Notes under the pieces: model-generated
Told to the model about the DNA's origin: nothing
The model's input: the letters and a program-made list of their open reading frames with translations, nothing else
Databases searched by the model: none
Part shown: piece after piece, positions 1-12,774 of the stretch
Layout: every line of letters begins with the position of its first letter
Position numbering within the stretch: position 1 is the stretch's first letter
Program-made: the position numbers and the translations under genes
From: Epiperipatus broadwayi
Taxonomy: Eukaryota; Onychophora; Udeonychophora; Euonychophora; Peripatidae
Length of the DNA stretch: 64,000 nucleotides
Reading direction: 5' to 3'
Assembly: GCA_028023455.1 (NCBI GenBank)
Contig: JAQFVV010006231.1
Location: 3,119,478 to 3,183,477 of the forward strand

Positions 1-127
1 TTATAGTCCATTAACCACATCATTTATATGTGTTTACCCTAATATTATTCATTGTATGTTAAATTTCAAATTTTTCTAGATGTAAATTTATGTAAACCAT
101 TGAGATCAATAAAGCCTTTATTGAAAC

Positions 128-128
<1 letters not shown>

Positions 129-200
<72 letters not shown>
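129..200. repeat. (AAT)n microsatellite
   Basis: About 24 uninterrupted AAT units, followed by an A-rich tract. Confidence 0.95.
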
Positions 201-204
<4 letters not shown>

Positions 205-1131
205 TATATAAAAAAAATTAAAAAGTGAAGAATAAAAAAAAATCTGCTTAAAATTTAATGAAAGATGACCATTATAAAGTGTCATATAGTAAACATAAGA
301 TAGTTTAGTAACTTACTATTGCCTATTTTAATCAAATACTTTATCAAAACTATTTTTATGTAGCATATATACATGCCATCTTAATTAAAAAAGATCTTTA
401 TGCAAAAAGAGCTTCCTTAACATCAAATTCAAAGCATTTTCAATGTCATGCATATACGGAAATGTGATCGAATGCTTCATCATAGCAAGAAACAGTGAAC
501 TTAAAAATTAAAAGTGATGGATTAATGCTTAATTGAGAAGAGTACAAAATTTTGCTGTTCAATTGAATGAAATTGTTAGGTTCAAGTTGTCATTTCAGGT
601 TTGAATATCATTTTACTCTCAAACAACTGATCAAATAATTATTTGCTCTGATCTCTTTTTCAGTATATATTTATAATATTTTAAAGCAAAACTTTATCGT
701 TTGTTATTCATCAGAATTATATATGTTTCTAAGTATTGCTGTTATAATACTGACAGAAAGAAATTTGATTAATTTTAATAATTTTTGATATTAAACGTAC
801 TAATTAAAGGATATGTTATAGAGAGGCTGTGATAGTCAAAAATAAAAATAAATGAATTTATAGAAATAAAAAATGACAATTAATAATTATTTTTAATTTT
901 TTTATGCCCCAAGCAGTTATCCCAGCGTAAAAATGTCTGATTAAAGAGTTAAAGATTACTAGATAAATCACCAATGGAGGAATTAGTTGAATGAATTTGT
1001 CAAATGCCTATCGCATATAATCAAATGTTATATATCTTTATTCAAATTGATCGCATGATAAATAAAAGACTAAATATAGATTTTATCCCCAATAACAATA
1101 CACACCTTTATATGTACAATAAAGTAAAAAA

Positions 1132-1802
1132 CAAGGCAAAACTCTCTCCATACAGTAGTGCACCCTGTGCCAACCAGAGTGGTCAATGGATGTCAGAAAG
1201 CTTGTGCATAAAATCCCTATCTAGTGCCTACTCATCCAATATCCCCAGACTAGTCTCTGGTTGGCACAGGGTAGCACTACTGTTTGAAGAGAGTTTTGCC
1301 TTGTTTAATAACAATTATGTGCTAGTATAAGAGATAGTGATCATGTAGTGTTTAGTGTTTTAACACCAATCCTGCCTAATAGGATAATGGTGGCTATGGT
1401 TGTTAAAGAGCCAGGGACACCAAAATGTATGGGTGCTCAACTGAGGTCAGATCCATATGACTATATAAGCTATTGAGCTTAGATTGAAAATATTATCATA
1501 TTTTCCAATTTCATTCTCATAGTTTTGTAGTTAAGTAGAGTTAAAAGGTGGCTGCTGGAGGGTTGCATTAGATCCTAAGATCTAGGTGCAGTGCTCTCAG
1601 ACCCAAGGCTCCTCACTGATGAAGGCCACAAGCCAGAAACTAGTCTGGGGATATTGGATGAGTAGGCACTAGATAGGGATTTTATGCACAAGCCTTCTGG
1701 CATACATTGATTACTCTGGTTGGCACAGGATGGCACTACTGTATGGAGAGTTTTGCCTTGTTTAATAACAATTATGTGCTAGTATAAGAGATAGTGATCA
1801 TG
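1132..1802 (+). repeat. Family C ribozyme-bearing repeat, about 1.5 units plus an inverted piece
   Basis: A block of about 86 bp (1257-1342, from GGTTGGCACAGGGTAGCAC through the GATCATGTAGTG tail) recurs directly at 1716-1802, a period of about 459 bp. Between the copies lies the hammerhead at 1610-1651. The first copy is also preceded by a partly inverted stretch (1132-1256) that includes the complement of the sequence just 3' of the ribozyme cleavage site. The ORF spanning 1004-1330 is an accident of this hairpin. Related copies without the ribozyme lie at 25179-25345 and 52154-52325; a second ribozyme copy is near 6018. Confidence 0.75.
1610..1651 (+). ncRNA. Hammerhead ribozyme, type I, family C copy 1
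   Basis: Core boxes CTGATGA (1616-1622) and GAAA (1636-1639) are both canonical. Stem I pairs 1610-1615 (TCCTCA) with 1646-1651 (TGGGGA), six pairs with one G-U. Stem II is GGC/GCC around loop CACAA, with an A-A at its base. Stem III is minimal (AC-TA-GT), followed by C1645, giving a GTC cleavage site right before the stem I 3' strand. Such a short stem III is known from hammerheads of Penelope-like elements and metazoan retrozymes, which work best as dimers. Recognised by eye; no covariance model was run. Confidence 0.65.
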
Positions 1803-2739
1803 TGATATAATAAAATAAATAATTATTTTTAAAATATATATATTTTCAATTATAGAACTAATCATAAAAGTTTTGTTTACCTTGGTTTAAAACATTAATG
1901 CCATAATATAAATTGATAATTTTTTGATTTTTTTTTGCTAAAATTCAGTTTAAGAAATAATTTAAATGGTACAAAAATACACACACACACACCATGTCAA
2001 CAAGAAAAATCATATTGCATTTTACACTATTTGAATTTAACCAATTACCTTCAGTTTAAGTTGCGAGCATAGAGATATTCTAAATATAAGTATGGAAAAA
2101 TACAAATCCAAGAATTCTGTTCGAGATTGTCTTATTTTTGTCTACTTGAAATAAGCATTCCTTCAACTTTTTGAATTGGATTATAGGTAATATATTTACT
2201 ATTATTGGCAAACTATTATGTATGATCAAAAAAAAGTAAATATATAATTATATATACATTTATAGTCATGTAGTATGTATTGGTATAAGTTTTTCTTCTC
2301 AGTTGCCTGATAATTTTTAATTGAAATATTGAGGGTTTTTTTGAGGCATGTTTAACATGTGCATGATTTATTTCTTTTTCATAGATATTTATAATTATTG
2401 ATTCTTATCCCCAAGAGAATGTAAAGTTACTATCTAAGGCAGCAGATGGCATTAAAGGCAGAGAGTGAAAAGAACTTTCTTATTGCAAACCCAGGTTGTC
2501 ATTTAATGATTACGTTTTATTTAGATATCTATAATTGCAGATCACCTTCAAAGAAAAAATGATTGCATAAATTGAAAGAACTGAATAATATTAAATACGA
2601 CATTATTGAACTTTGTGAAATTATAAAAAAAGATGAAGAGACAGTTGATTTAAAAAGTAAATATATATAAAATTCTTTATAAATAAAAAAAATAAAAGGC
2701 ATTGTAAGACAGAGTGACAAGATTCATTATTCAACTTAA

Positions 2740-5340
2740 GAGATGATACCAAATGCAGATAATTCAGATCCATGCCCCAACAAGTTCTCATTGTGATGAA
2801 GAAAAGATTTTTATATGGTTAAACAAAATGCTTTTGATCATACCAAACAGCATTTCGAAATTGTTATGAGAAACTTTAATGCTAGAATTGGTAGATGATT
2901 AAAGGATTAAATTGCTATGAATACATTTGGTTATGATGATGAAATGAGAGTGAAATTTGCAGAAAAAAAAAAAAAAACTTTTTTTTTTTTTTTTTTAGAA
3001 AAATTCTAAATGGACATGGAAGCATCCAAATGAAATAATAGAATAATTAGATTATATTTTTGACTTTTAGAAAATGTGTATTTCAAGATTGTAATATTAT
3101 TATTACATTTAATACATAAAATGATCAGCGAATAATGAGATATAAGATACGTGTTAATACAAAAGTAGAGAGATGAAAATTATTAAGAAAGTAAATATTA
3201 ACAATTGATATTCCCAATCTTCAAAAATACTCCAATGAATTTAAATTAGATTTGCAAATCATTTAAAAATATAATAGATTTTGAAGATGGTTCAAATTTG
3301 ATTAAATTCAAAAAGAAGATAATCGCTATTCTATCAAGAATTACAATAAAGATATCTGGTACAAAAAAGTAACAATTTAGCACTAAATTTTCTACTGATA
3401 AAAGACAATATATGAAGAAAATAAGGAATATGAATTTTTTTTAAAATTATCCAATAAGAAGAATTGAATATATTGTAACGAGCACAGACGTTCGTTACAT
3501 TATTTTTTTTATATTTATTAAACATGAAAGTAAATTAAAAAGTTCGCATTTAAAAATTTTCTTTAAGAATTAAAAATTGAAATTAAATATCATCTTAAAC
3601 TCGTATATATTAAATCGCACAGATAAAAAAAATTATTAAAATAAAACTGTATTAAAAATAGAAAAGGTATTTTAAAATCAAAAACTTAAAAAGATTTAGA
3701 GATAAAAATATATCTTTGATTTGGAAAACAGGTTAATTAATCAGAAATGGAAATGATTGTTAATTAGTTAAATGTAAACCAGCCTAATTATATATATATG
3801 ACTTAACAATGACATAAAAAAAAATACAATTGTGAATTGAAAAGGAACTATAAATGAGAATAAAAATCTCAAAATTATTAGAAGGAAAGTTATTTTTGCT
3901 ATTAAAAAAAAAATGGAACTATTACTAAAAAGAGAGATGATATAATGAAATTTGTGAAAAAGTTCCATAAAGGATAGTAATAGAGAACAAGAAAATAAAG
4001 TATCTCTTACAGTTAATAAAAAAACTTCTGAATCAGCAGTATTTTAAATAAATAAAAAGCGAAATATGCGATTAAGCCTATGAAGAGGATAATGCTCCAG
4101 AAATGTTGAATTATAATTGATATCTTAAAAGAAGCAGTTGATGAAATTAGAAAAAATATTGTCAGTGTTATATACTAAATGTCTACATAATAATGATGTA
4201 CCAGATAATTGGAATACTATAATAGTAATATAAATAATTAAGAATGGTGATAATGAAGATATTAGAAATTATAGTCCTTTTCATCTTTTATTAGTTTTAT
4301 ACAAAATTTTACTAAGACAATTACAACTAATCTCCAGAAAACTTTGGATTTTAACCAATCAAAGAACATTTAAAAGTGAATGTAACATAGTGGATCACAT
4401 CCAAGTATTGAGAGAAAATATAAAAAGGTGCCATAAATACAAGTTTGCATTATGCTTTGGATTTGTAGATTATGAAAAGACATTTGATTCTATAAACATT
4501 TCTACAGTAATTAAATTATTAGCTTATCAAGATATAAATACAGGATATTGTTATATTCTAAAGATCATTTTTCAAAATAAACAGCAATTAGGTTACTAGT
4601 GATATCAAGAAGATTAATTTTGATAATGGTGTATGGCAGGATTACTTCATATCTTCAAAATTTTTTACAGCTGTTTTACAATATATATATTATATGTCAA
4701 AGCATTGACCAGGAAGCAAAGCCAGGCCAGCTGCTTGGAAAGTAGCTATGCTAACCGCTAGACCACCAACGCTTATTTGTGTGTGTGTGTGTGTGTGAAT
4801 TAAAATAGGAAACTAATGAGTAAAAGTAAAAAAATATTTAAAATCATCTAGATTTTGCAGATTATGTGGTAATTATTGCAAATAATGCTTCAGAGTTTCA
4901 GAAAATAAGAAAATGGGATTAAAGATATACGCTAAAAAGAGTAAAGTAATGCTCAATGGGTTTTGTCAGAAGAAAATAAAGATTGATAGTCATGCAAAAG
5001 TTAAGAATTACAAATATCTTAGAATATTAACACATACAAAAATATAATACATTAAATTAATCATAGAATTAAACTTATATGGAATGCTTTTGATAGAAAT
5101 ATCTCAATATTAAAAAGAAATATACCTATGTGCCTTATGGACCAGAAAGTTAGATGCTTAACAGAAAAGTAATACAGAGATTTTGGACAGATCAATAAAG
5201 AATGGAGAGATGTATGTTAAGAGTAACAAAAATTTTCCGTATAGAATTGTATATATCAAAGTGAATTAATAATGATCTAGGTTTTAGTGTGGCTGATATT
5301 CTTATGAGAATTTTAAGGAACCAAATATTAAAATGATATC
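2740..5340 (+). mobile_element. Decayed RTE-type LINE (CFDP2-like), interrupted by a SINE
   Basis: Scattered homology in order on the + strand. An endonuclease piece with the FNARIG motif (GDFNAKIG in RTE) lies near 2868-2895. The RT motif A region is at 4390-4599, with DHIQ.LRE...FGFVDYEKTFDSI as in RTE/craniofacial-development-protein-2-like polymerases. A KVKNYKYL piece is near 5000, and a C-terminal region corresponding to R..ERR/CMLG is near 5140-5260. Many stops and frameshifts; long dead. A tRNA-like SINE is inserted at about 4695. Confidence 0.75.
4695..4774 (-). repeat. tRNA-like SINE, diverged copy
   Basis: On the minus strand it reads AAGCGTTGGTGGTCTAGCGG at the 5' end and ends in TTTGACA. 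It is shortened in the anticodon/variable region. Same family as 23311, 41356 and 49941. Confidence 0.7.
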
Positions 5341-5596
5341 TTCTTTGTTGTTTTTTCTAATCCATTTGTAAATTTGTTTGACTTTTTAAATGCTGTATAT
5401 GAATTTTTATTTTCAATATTTTTTATCAATAATACAAATCATGATTTACTACTGAGAAAACTTATTAACACAATAGTCCCTTCTCCCCTCCCTCCACCCC
5501 CAAAAAAGGTTAAATGATTTTTTTTAAATAATGAAAACTAATTTAGGTTGTTTGTTATTTGTATTAATTCATAATGTTTCTTCTTTTTTTTTTTAG

Positions 5597-5741
5597 AGCA
5601 TGATCATTGCCCGTTTAGAAAAGTTCACGAACGACCTCGAATTCTAAAAGTCTGGGAGAAGGATGTTTACATTGAAACCCAACCGATCAACGTTCATCTT
5701 ACAGAAGTAGAGCAAAGGGGTCGTTTTATGAAAAAAAATAT
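5597..5741 (+). CDS. Pld: Phospholipase D (PLD1/2 type), exon upstream of and entering the PX domain
   Basis: Internal exon. A polypyrimidine tract and AG at 5595-5596 precede it, and a consensus donor (GTAAGA) follows. It reads EHDHCPFRKVHERPRILKVW onward for about 48 residues and ends with two bases of a codon (AT) that the next exon completes to Ile. It covers the segment before the PX domain and its first strand (conserved pattern V.VTEVE/ERF in PLD1). The protein hydrolyses phosphatidylcholine to phosphatidic acid and choline; the PX domain targets it to phosphoinositide-containing membranes. The acceptor sequence is AGAG, so the exon could start 2 nt later. The upstream start exon is not visible in the window. 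Family assignment rests on the joined four-exon product. Confidence 0.85.
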
Positions 5742-6017
5742 GTAAGAATATTTTTAAAGTATATATTTTTTTGCAAAACTATATACATCTGTAATGCATC
5801 ACTTCATTAAATTTAAAAAGTGTTAGCCAAATTAAATATTTATTGTGCATGATTTATTACGTAATAAATTTTTTCATTATAATAAATTAAGTTAGATAGC
5901 TGGATTTAAAGACATTTTCATGTCCGAAAATTTCAGAATTTCTACTTAAATATACGTATGAAATAAGTGGTGGTTTTTTGGGTTGATATTTTGGGTCTAG
6001 TGTCTGAATACTCTAGC

Positions 6018-6064
6018 TCTTCACTGACGTGAGCCATAAGCTCGAAACTAAGTTAATCTGGAGA
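6018..6064 (+). ncRNA. Hammerhead ribozyme, type I, family C copy 2
   Basis: CTGACGT (6024-6030, A9 changed to T) and GAAA (6044-6047) flank a perfect stem II (GAGC, loop CATAA, GCTC). Stem I pairs 6018-6023 (TCTTCA) with 6059-6064 (TGGAGA). The segment between GAAA and the AATC cleavage site is longer than in copy 1. Relative to copy 1, stem I has a C-G to T-A exchange, and stem II has a G-C to A-T exchange plus an A-A to G-C repair. These are compensatory changes that support a selected fold. The A9 change probably inactivates this copy. Confidence 0.55.
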
Positions 6065-6879
6065 TAGGAATGTTTTGGATAGAGATTTTAAATATTTTCT
6101 CATACCGTACTTATAAATTAAGAGCTTGATTGAGCTATTGGTACGCTCTCTGTGTATAATAGATTAAGAAAATTGTAAGCAATGGCCAATTACTACTGAA
6201 CTGATCAAATGATGTTTGGTTGTATATTCTGTTGCCTAGCAATCTTTAAGAATGGGATGCTATTTAAAATATAAAATCAGGCTGTATTTATTTTGCACCC
6301 TCCCCCACTCGTATTAATTGAACACTATATCTTTAAAAATTTTAAACTCATTTTGATATATTACATGTAAATTTTACCTTGTAGATCAGTACTAAGATCT
6401 AGCAAGATATCTAAGTTTTGACAATAATAATTTTTAAAAACCAAATTGAAGATATAACTTTTAATAGATAGATTTTTTATTTAACTTATAATTTATTAAA
6501 ATTTCGCTGCCTTCATTTCATTTTTTAAAAGACAATTTTTCTTTTAATAAGGTAAATACATCAAACGAATTTATAACAAATATAATTCAAATAAAAATTT
6601 CATTCAATTATCTCTTTTAAAAAAAAACAGGAAGTGGGTAATATAATTGATTAACGTTGTTCAATATTTACAAAAATAAAAGGAATTAAAGATCTAAAAA
6701 TAAAGCAAAGACTATTTTGTATGTTTAATTAATGATTAAACGAATTTGTTTATATAAAAATCAATTGTGTATTGACTTCTATATCATAGAAAACTTTTTT
6801 CCCTTTTACAATGGAAATTTTCCATTTTTTAAAATAAAAATAGAAAGTAACATTTGTGCTATATTAATAATTTTTATTT

Positions 6880-7310
6880 ATCATTTATTAGATTAAAGAT
6901 TATCCAATAATGAATATTTTCGTAGTATAATTTTCACCAATTTCTATTCGCATTTAACACCTTGTGGAGGGATGTAATCATAAACTTATGACCAAAGACA
7001 TATGAAAAAGATCTATGATTCCCATGATGCGCATTTCATGCTGAATCAGCACTCATTAGTTGACCCAGACCACAATCTCTTACACATATCTTTATCAATG
7101 TTCAGTATAAATATAGATAGCAAATTACTACAGTTTAATTGACATGTGTCAAATGTGCTGCCCTAACAACTTTGACACAAATCAATAAAAATATATTATT
7201 AATTTTTTTTATTAGTCATTATTAAACTAGAGATAATCCAAGTTGCAAGAGCAGCACATTTGACACTTGTCAATTAAAATCTAGTAATTTGCTATCTATA
7301 TTGTAACAAT
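6880..7310 (-). repeat. Family B ribozyme-bearing repeat with terminal foldback
   Basis: Shares long stretches with 18650-18880, 28190-28610, 30230-30450 and 50745-50915. A pair of about 50-bp inverted arms (7112-7161 and 7250-7301, core AGATAGCAAATTACTA) closes the downstream part. The ATTAGA...GATTATCC block near 6887 has a degenerate partner near 7213, again suggesting a tandem unit of about 330-370 bp. Confidence 0.7.
7021..7066 (-). ncRNA. Hammerhead-like ribozyme, family B copy 1
   Basis: Minus strand: CTAATGA (7053-7059, G5 to A), stem II GTGCTG/CAGCAT with loop ATT, intact GAAA (7034-7037), stem III ATG-CG-CAT, then an ATC cleavage site. Stem I is weak in this copy. Probably inactive because of the G5 change. 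Confidence 0.5.
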
Positions 7311-8239
7311 AAATATGTGGGTCTATGCTATATCTTATGTCATTGCCTAATTATTGATCACCATTTGTAATAGATAAAATGAATATCAATCAGTGAATAA
7401 CAATCTAACACCTAAGTTAATAAAACAATGATAGTAACCTTTGCTATAACCCCATAGATTCAAATAGCATTTAGAATGGATAGAAAACAGATAAAAACAT
7501 TACTTCAAGCTATCTTAAAATATAAGCATTATTTGCAATAAATTAAAGGTCAAGTACTAAAACTAAATATCACTGTCTTGTAAACAATGATCTATGCTTA
7601 TTCTATAAACTATTTATAATAGAATAAAAAATAATGACAAAGAATTAGACAGATAAACTTTAATATTCCGCATCAAACCACTGTTTATAATAATGCAAAC
7701 TTGAATCAAAAGTCAAACTTTATTTATATTTATCTTTAAATGAAATAATTCATGGATGGATGAGTTTACAATATCAATGATGTCTAACAAAATATATAAC
7801 TCAATAATTGATTTCTAATTACAACTAAATAAAATAAAAGTACACCTAATTCACTATACTATTTCACTAATATCAACATACTCTTATTAACTAAATCAAT
7901 TGTAATAAGATTAAATACTTAATAATAGCATAAATTCAATCAACCTAATGTATCTTTCCATTTTCACTAACTTAATATATTATAAAATAAAATTATCCTA
8001 TTAAATAACCTTAACAATATATTTTATACATTATAAATAATAATAAATAAATAATAGATTCCTATTTGATGCTTATTTCAACAATTGGCAAATCACATAC
8101 AATTACTCTTCAATTTATTAAAGCTAAATTATTAAAACTTTAGACTATAACTGCCAAAGCATATGAAAGATTGTTAGATATATTATGATCAAATATTAAT
8201 ATTAAAATTTAAGATTTAAACTAAATGTACAATCCATAC

Positions 8240-8465
8240 TAAATATAGGGGATTTGAACACAGATTTTCAAGCACCCTTAAACTATCCACACTATCTCAA
8301 AACCACATGATCACACACATGTAGAAAAGATAAATAATCACCAATATACATATTTCATGTGAACCAGCACTTGTCAGTTGGTCCAGATCATCATCTCCCA
8401 TTCACATATATATAGTCAGTGCTCAGTTTATATTAAGAAATTAAGATAGAAAATCTTCATTCTTT
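8240..8465 (-). repeat. Family A ribozyme-bearing repeat, partial copy
   Basis: Minus strand. Ends in GTGTTCAAATCCCC, resembling a tRNA B box, then a TATATTTA tail. Contains a mutated hammerhead at 8341-8383. Lies directly against the outer edge of the large palindrome. Confidence 0.7.
8341..8383 (-). ncRNA. Hammerhead-like ribozyme, family A, mutated copy
   Basis: Minus strand: CCAA / TTGG stem I, CTGACAA in place of CTGATGA (8371-8377), one base lost in stem II, GAAA intact, stem III ATA-TG-TAT, cleavage after TATA. Confidence 0.45.
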
Positions 8466-9718
8466 AACCTTTAGAACACTAATTATTTTATTGGCCAAGT
8501 GAGGTAAAAGTCCAAACTTTTAATTGGTCAATTCACAACTCAATTGTCAATTGACAAACTGAAGCATCAAAATATATTCATCTTTTAATATTATATTCAC
8601 TTTAGTTTCGTTTGTAAAAAGTTTATTAATAATTTGTTAGGTTATGGAAGTGAACGAAAGTTTTTTCAAAAATAACTTTTTTTTTGTAATTATAAAAATA
8701 TTCGATAGTCAGCAAATGTAAAACGAACGGTACTCACCAACGAAAAAACTTTCGTGACATCAGTAATTTTTTCCAAATGTTACGTTGTGGAAAAATAAAT
8801 AATTTTTGATAAAGACTTAACTATTTTTCTAAAATAATTTTATTTTTAGCATATTTTATCAAAATAATTTATAATTCGTCAAAAAATACGTTTAAAATGG
8901 TCTAAAACATTCGTTTATCATTTTTGAAATGAAAGAAAAGACATTGTAACTCTTTAGTTTTTGACAGCCATTTTTTTTGTTGTCAAAATTTAAAACAGCC
9001 AATCAAATTTAAGAAGGGGCATTATTTTACCTTTGTTAAACTTATACCGACAGTTTTATTGATTTTTTACTTGTAAAATAATTCAAGAGAGGGCAGCATC
9101 TTACAGAACTTTTTTTAATTGTCATTCAATTTTACAATGCAAATTTATTGGTTAATCATATTTTGATAAGACAGTATCCACTAATTGATTATACCACATA
9201 ACTTATTAAAAGCAGTTATAAAAATAATTTGGAAATCAAAAAACACAGGATGGATAAGAAAGTATAATTACATCTTTTTTTTTGTATTGAATTTAATGTT
9301 TATTATTTGATTGGGTATAAATTTTATACAGCCATAAATTAATTGATTTGTCATTTTAAAATATTTAATAAGTAATTGTAAGCTCATTGTAACTATTTTG
9401 TTAGTAACAGATAATAAATATACTAAAATTGAAATTATATATGAATTGATTAGATAATTGATAAAGTTGCAAATATGATAATTATTGAAGATGAATAAAG
9501 ATGGTTGCAATGAAATGTTTATTTATTTTATTTTGTCATTGTTGAATAAAAATGAATGTTTTCTTGAGTCAGTATACAGCCACAGAGTTATAGAGATGGT
9601 AATAGTAATATATTTTATTTTGTTACAAATCAGACTGATTTGCTTTGATTATATTAAAGTTTGTTAGTGTGGATTATTTGAAATGCAGGCATTGTTCATA
9701 TATCTAGAACTTAATTGT

Positions 9719-10202
9719 AAATATAGGGGATTTGAACACAGACTTTCAAGCACCCTTTAACTATCCACATTATCTCATACCACTGATACACATGACCACA
9801 CACATACAGAAAAGATAAATAATCAATATACATATTTCATACTGAATCAGAACTCATCAGTTGATCCAGATCATCATCTCACACACATATATAATAAGTT
9901 CTCAGTTTATATTAAAATAGAAAATCTTCATACTTTAATGGACAGGTTTCAATCTACTCCAACTTCCAACTCTTCAGCCATCCATACCATTGAAAATTTG
10001 ATGACAGAATGCCCAAATTCCATGCTGATATCAATATTATTGTTATGCTCATGTTGCCTCAAGGTACTGTGACCCCTCATATATAAGACCTTATCCATTT
10101 AAATACACAGAAGAGGCATTTGGGCATTCTATCATCAGATTTTCAATGGTATGGATGACTGAAGAGATAGAGGTTGGAGTAGATTGAAGCCTGTCCATTA
10201 AC
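9719..10202. repeat. Family A head-to-head pair
   Basis: A minus-strand unit (9719-10018) including B-box-like GTTCAAATCCCC and a hammerhead, then a spacer of about 100 bp, then an inverted partial unit (10118-10201). Inverted arms of 83 bp (9936-10018 / 10118-10201). The spacer resembles that of the 39-kb locus. Confidence 0.75.
9821..9866 (-). ncRNA. Hammerhead ribozyme, type I, family A
   Basis: Minus strand: CTGATGA (9854-9860) and GAAA (9835-9838) both intact. Stem I GATCAA/TTGATT shows a compensatory C-G to T-A exchange relative to the CCAA/TTGG of other copies. Stem II GTTCTG/CAGTAT has one mismatch. Stem III is ATA-TG-TAT, and the cleavage site follows TATA (a UA dinucleotide, permitted by the NUH rule). 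Confidence 0.65.
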
Positions 10203-10555
10203 TTTTAGCGTGTTGAATTTGTTTAAACTCGAAGCTGCTTCAAGTCACTCACATCATTTTTACGCTACCATTGACATTTTAAGCTCTTTTGAAAGGTTAA
10301 CCCTTTCCCCCGCCTCTTATGAGACCTCTCGTCAACAGTTGACATCAATCTAATTCCGTTATTTTTAATGCTAGGATATTCGTTTGACAGTTATTGATTA
10401 GGTTTTTAAAAGTTCTGGAAGATGGTGCCCTCTTCTGAATTATTTACAAGTAAAAAATCAATAAAATGGCGTTTAAAGCTAAAGGTGCTTTTCTCACATA
10501 CCAAGAAGCCTGTAAGTAATAAATTTCTATACAAAAATTGCTGAAATCAATGAAA

Positions 10556-10960
10556 AATTAAAATTAAAATGCCTAAGGCAAGATATCAAAAGTAAGTAAA
10601 AATCAAGTAAAATTTTTTTGCCTAAGGCAAGTATAAAATCAAGTGAAATAATATGTAAATTTTAAAAAAGCACACACACACACAAGTGAAATAATAGGTA
10701 AATTTTTAAAAAGTACACACACAAAATTGGTAAAAATACACAAAATAACTATTAAAATTAAAATGCCTAAGGCAAGATATCAAAAGCAAGTAAAAATCAA
10801 GTAAAATTTTTTGCCTAAGGCAAGTATAAAATCAAGTGAAATAATACGTAAATTTTAAAAAAGTACACACACACACAAGTGAAATAATACGTAACTTTTA
10901 AAAAAGTACATACACACACAGTGAAATAATACGTAAATTTTAAAAAAGTACACATAGAAC
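10556..10960. repeat. Minisatellite-like tandem repeats at the start of the left inner arm
   Basis: A unit of about 200 bp (AAAATGCCTAAGGCAAGATA onward) occurs near 10568 and 10760, with shorter subrepeats of about 40 bp ending in CA runs. The right arm has fewer units (15990-16265), so the array differs in length between arms. Confidence 0.75.
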
Positions 10961-11230
10961 AAATCCTCAACCCCCACAAAAATTATAACACCTAAGACAA
11001 ACAAATCAAAAAATTAAAAATCAAACAAATTCTAAAAAAAACCAAAAAAACGCTATGAAATTCGAATTAGGCAACAAAAACAGAAAAACTTTAATGGTAA
11101 AAGTCAAAAAATTAACAATGGCAGGCAGATGGTGCTTCATTAAAATGGCGGGAGATTATATAAACTAAAAAGCAAAATGAACATTACACGAGAGCTTCTA
11201 TTTATCAAATTAATTATACTCTGCTTTATA

Positions 11231-11820
11231 TGGATAAGCTTTCTATTAATTTTAATATCAAACATAATTGATAAATCATAAATATTAATATTATTTGTGC
11301 TCAAATATTTTATAGGTATAGAACACAAGCATACACACACACACGGTGTATATTAACGAATAAAGAAAATTACAAGAGAAAAGCAATCATGTCCAAATCC
11401 ATTTATTTAGATGTAGAATATTATTTTAAAATTATGAATAGTTTCTCAGTTGATCACTTTCAAAAGCCTTTATTCTCTGCGTTGGAAATTATGGCATATA
11501 CAGTAATCAAAAATAAGTCAAATACCCCCCCCCCTCTACACTCTGCAGGCAAACCAAAATAAAAAAGCAACACAGATATGGATAAGCTTTCTATTAATTT
11601 TAATATCAAACATAATTGATAAATCATAAATATGAATATTATTTGTGCTCAAATATTTTATATATATAAAACACAAACATACACACACTGCGTATATTAA
11701 CAAATGAATTAAGAAAATTACAAGAGAAAAGCAATCATGTCCAAATCCACTTATTTAGATGTAGAATATTATTTTTAAAATTACGAATAGTTTCTCAGTT
11801 GATCACTTTCTAAAAGTCAA
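11231..11820. repeat. Tandem duplication inside the inner arm, period about 348 bp
   Basis: GGATAAGCTTTCTATTAATT at 11231 and its following sequence repeat from 11579. The mirrored duplication is present in the right arm (about 15110-15690), so it predates the palindrome. Confidence 0.8.
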
Positions 11821-12774
11821 TTTACCATCATTTGGTTAATGCTGTAATATAGGAATGAAGAAATATATGAAATAAAAGTTTATACTACCTGTGTTTCTCC
11901 CTGGGATAATGATGAAAATATTAAAACAATGGTAATAATTTGTTCGGCTGGTGACTTCCTATGTGTTTAAGCTAATTAATTTCAGGAATTGGTATTGATT
12001 CTTTTTGGAGGAGGTTACTGTTGAAATATTTCAGGAGCGTCTTCTTTCCAGTATTGGCAAAATTATTTATTATAATTATTAAAATTATTTATTATAGATT
12101 CGATCTAATCCAGCTGCAATTTAGTATTGCATCATACATTTTAATAACGTGTGGAGAATTATTTTCTTCAAAGTAGTATCAGATGAACTGTCCTTACCAA
12201 AAAATATATTATTCTCTATATTTCTTTTTTTGTAGACTCATTTTTTTCTAGAAAGTTATCACCCACGTGGTTTTGAGGTCCAGTTTCTCTTTAAACAAAG
12301 CAAAAAGCTTTCCCCATCTTTTTGTCTTTTCAAGGTCAGGAAATTTTGTTGACCACCTGAAATTTGTTTTTGACTTTTATTTTTTTTGTTTTTCTTTTTA
12401 CATTATTTACATAATAATGTATACAGTTTTAATTTTTTTTTTTTCATTTAAGATCTCTTTTCTCTATTATAATAAAATGAACTGCATTAGCTTCTATCTT
12501 CGAAATCAAATTTATATTTGTTAAATTCATTCATTCGTCCGTTCATCCATCCATACAGCAAATATATATATATATATATACTCGTGTTTCAATAAAATAC
12601 AAGAGAATAAACACCCCTCCCCTTTCATACTTCCTCTACCAATTTAAAAAGTCAAATATACTCAAATAAATAATATAAGAACTATATACACATGTGTGTA
12701 CAAATTTTTCTTTTGTGAAACAGGGTTTGAATCCACCCTGTCACAATATATATATATAGATGTTCTCAAAATAT

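Larger units (their letters stand above)
1..5596 (+). other. Sequence upstream of the first visible PLD exon (probably intron)
   Basis: No host exon recognised. The stretch holds an AAT microsatellite, the family C ribozyme repeat, AT-rich filler and a decayed RTE LINE; each is listed separately. The acceptor at 5596 shows that an intron precedes the exon, but where it begins is not visible. Confidence 0.6.
9052..10501. repeat. Insertion in the left palindrome arm with its own terminal inverted repeats
   Basis: TTTATTGATTTTTTACTTGT near 9056 and the following GAGGGCAGCATCTTACAGAAC reappear inverted near 10410-10470. The interior holds a family A head-to-head pair and unassigned AT-rich sequence. 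It has no counterpart in the right arm, so it either arrived after the palindrome formed or was lost from the other side. Confidence 0.65.

Noticed and set aside
1004-1330. 108-residue ORF
   Set aside because: Falls across AT-rich filler and the family C hairpin; no protein-like composition or family.
10660-10960. CRISPR-like array of regularly spaced repeats
   Set aside because: Units are contiguous AT/CA-rich minisatellite repeats without unique spacers, in a eukaryotic intron.
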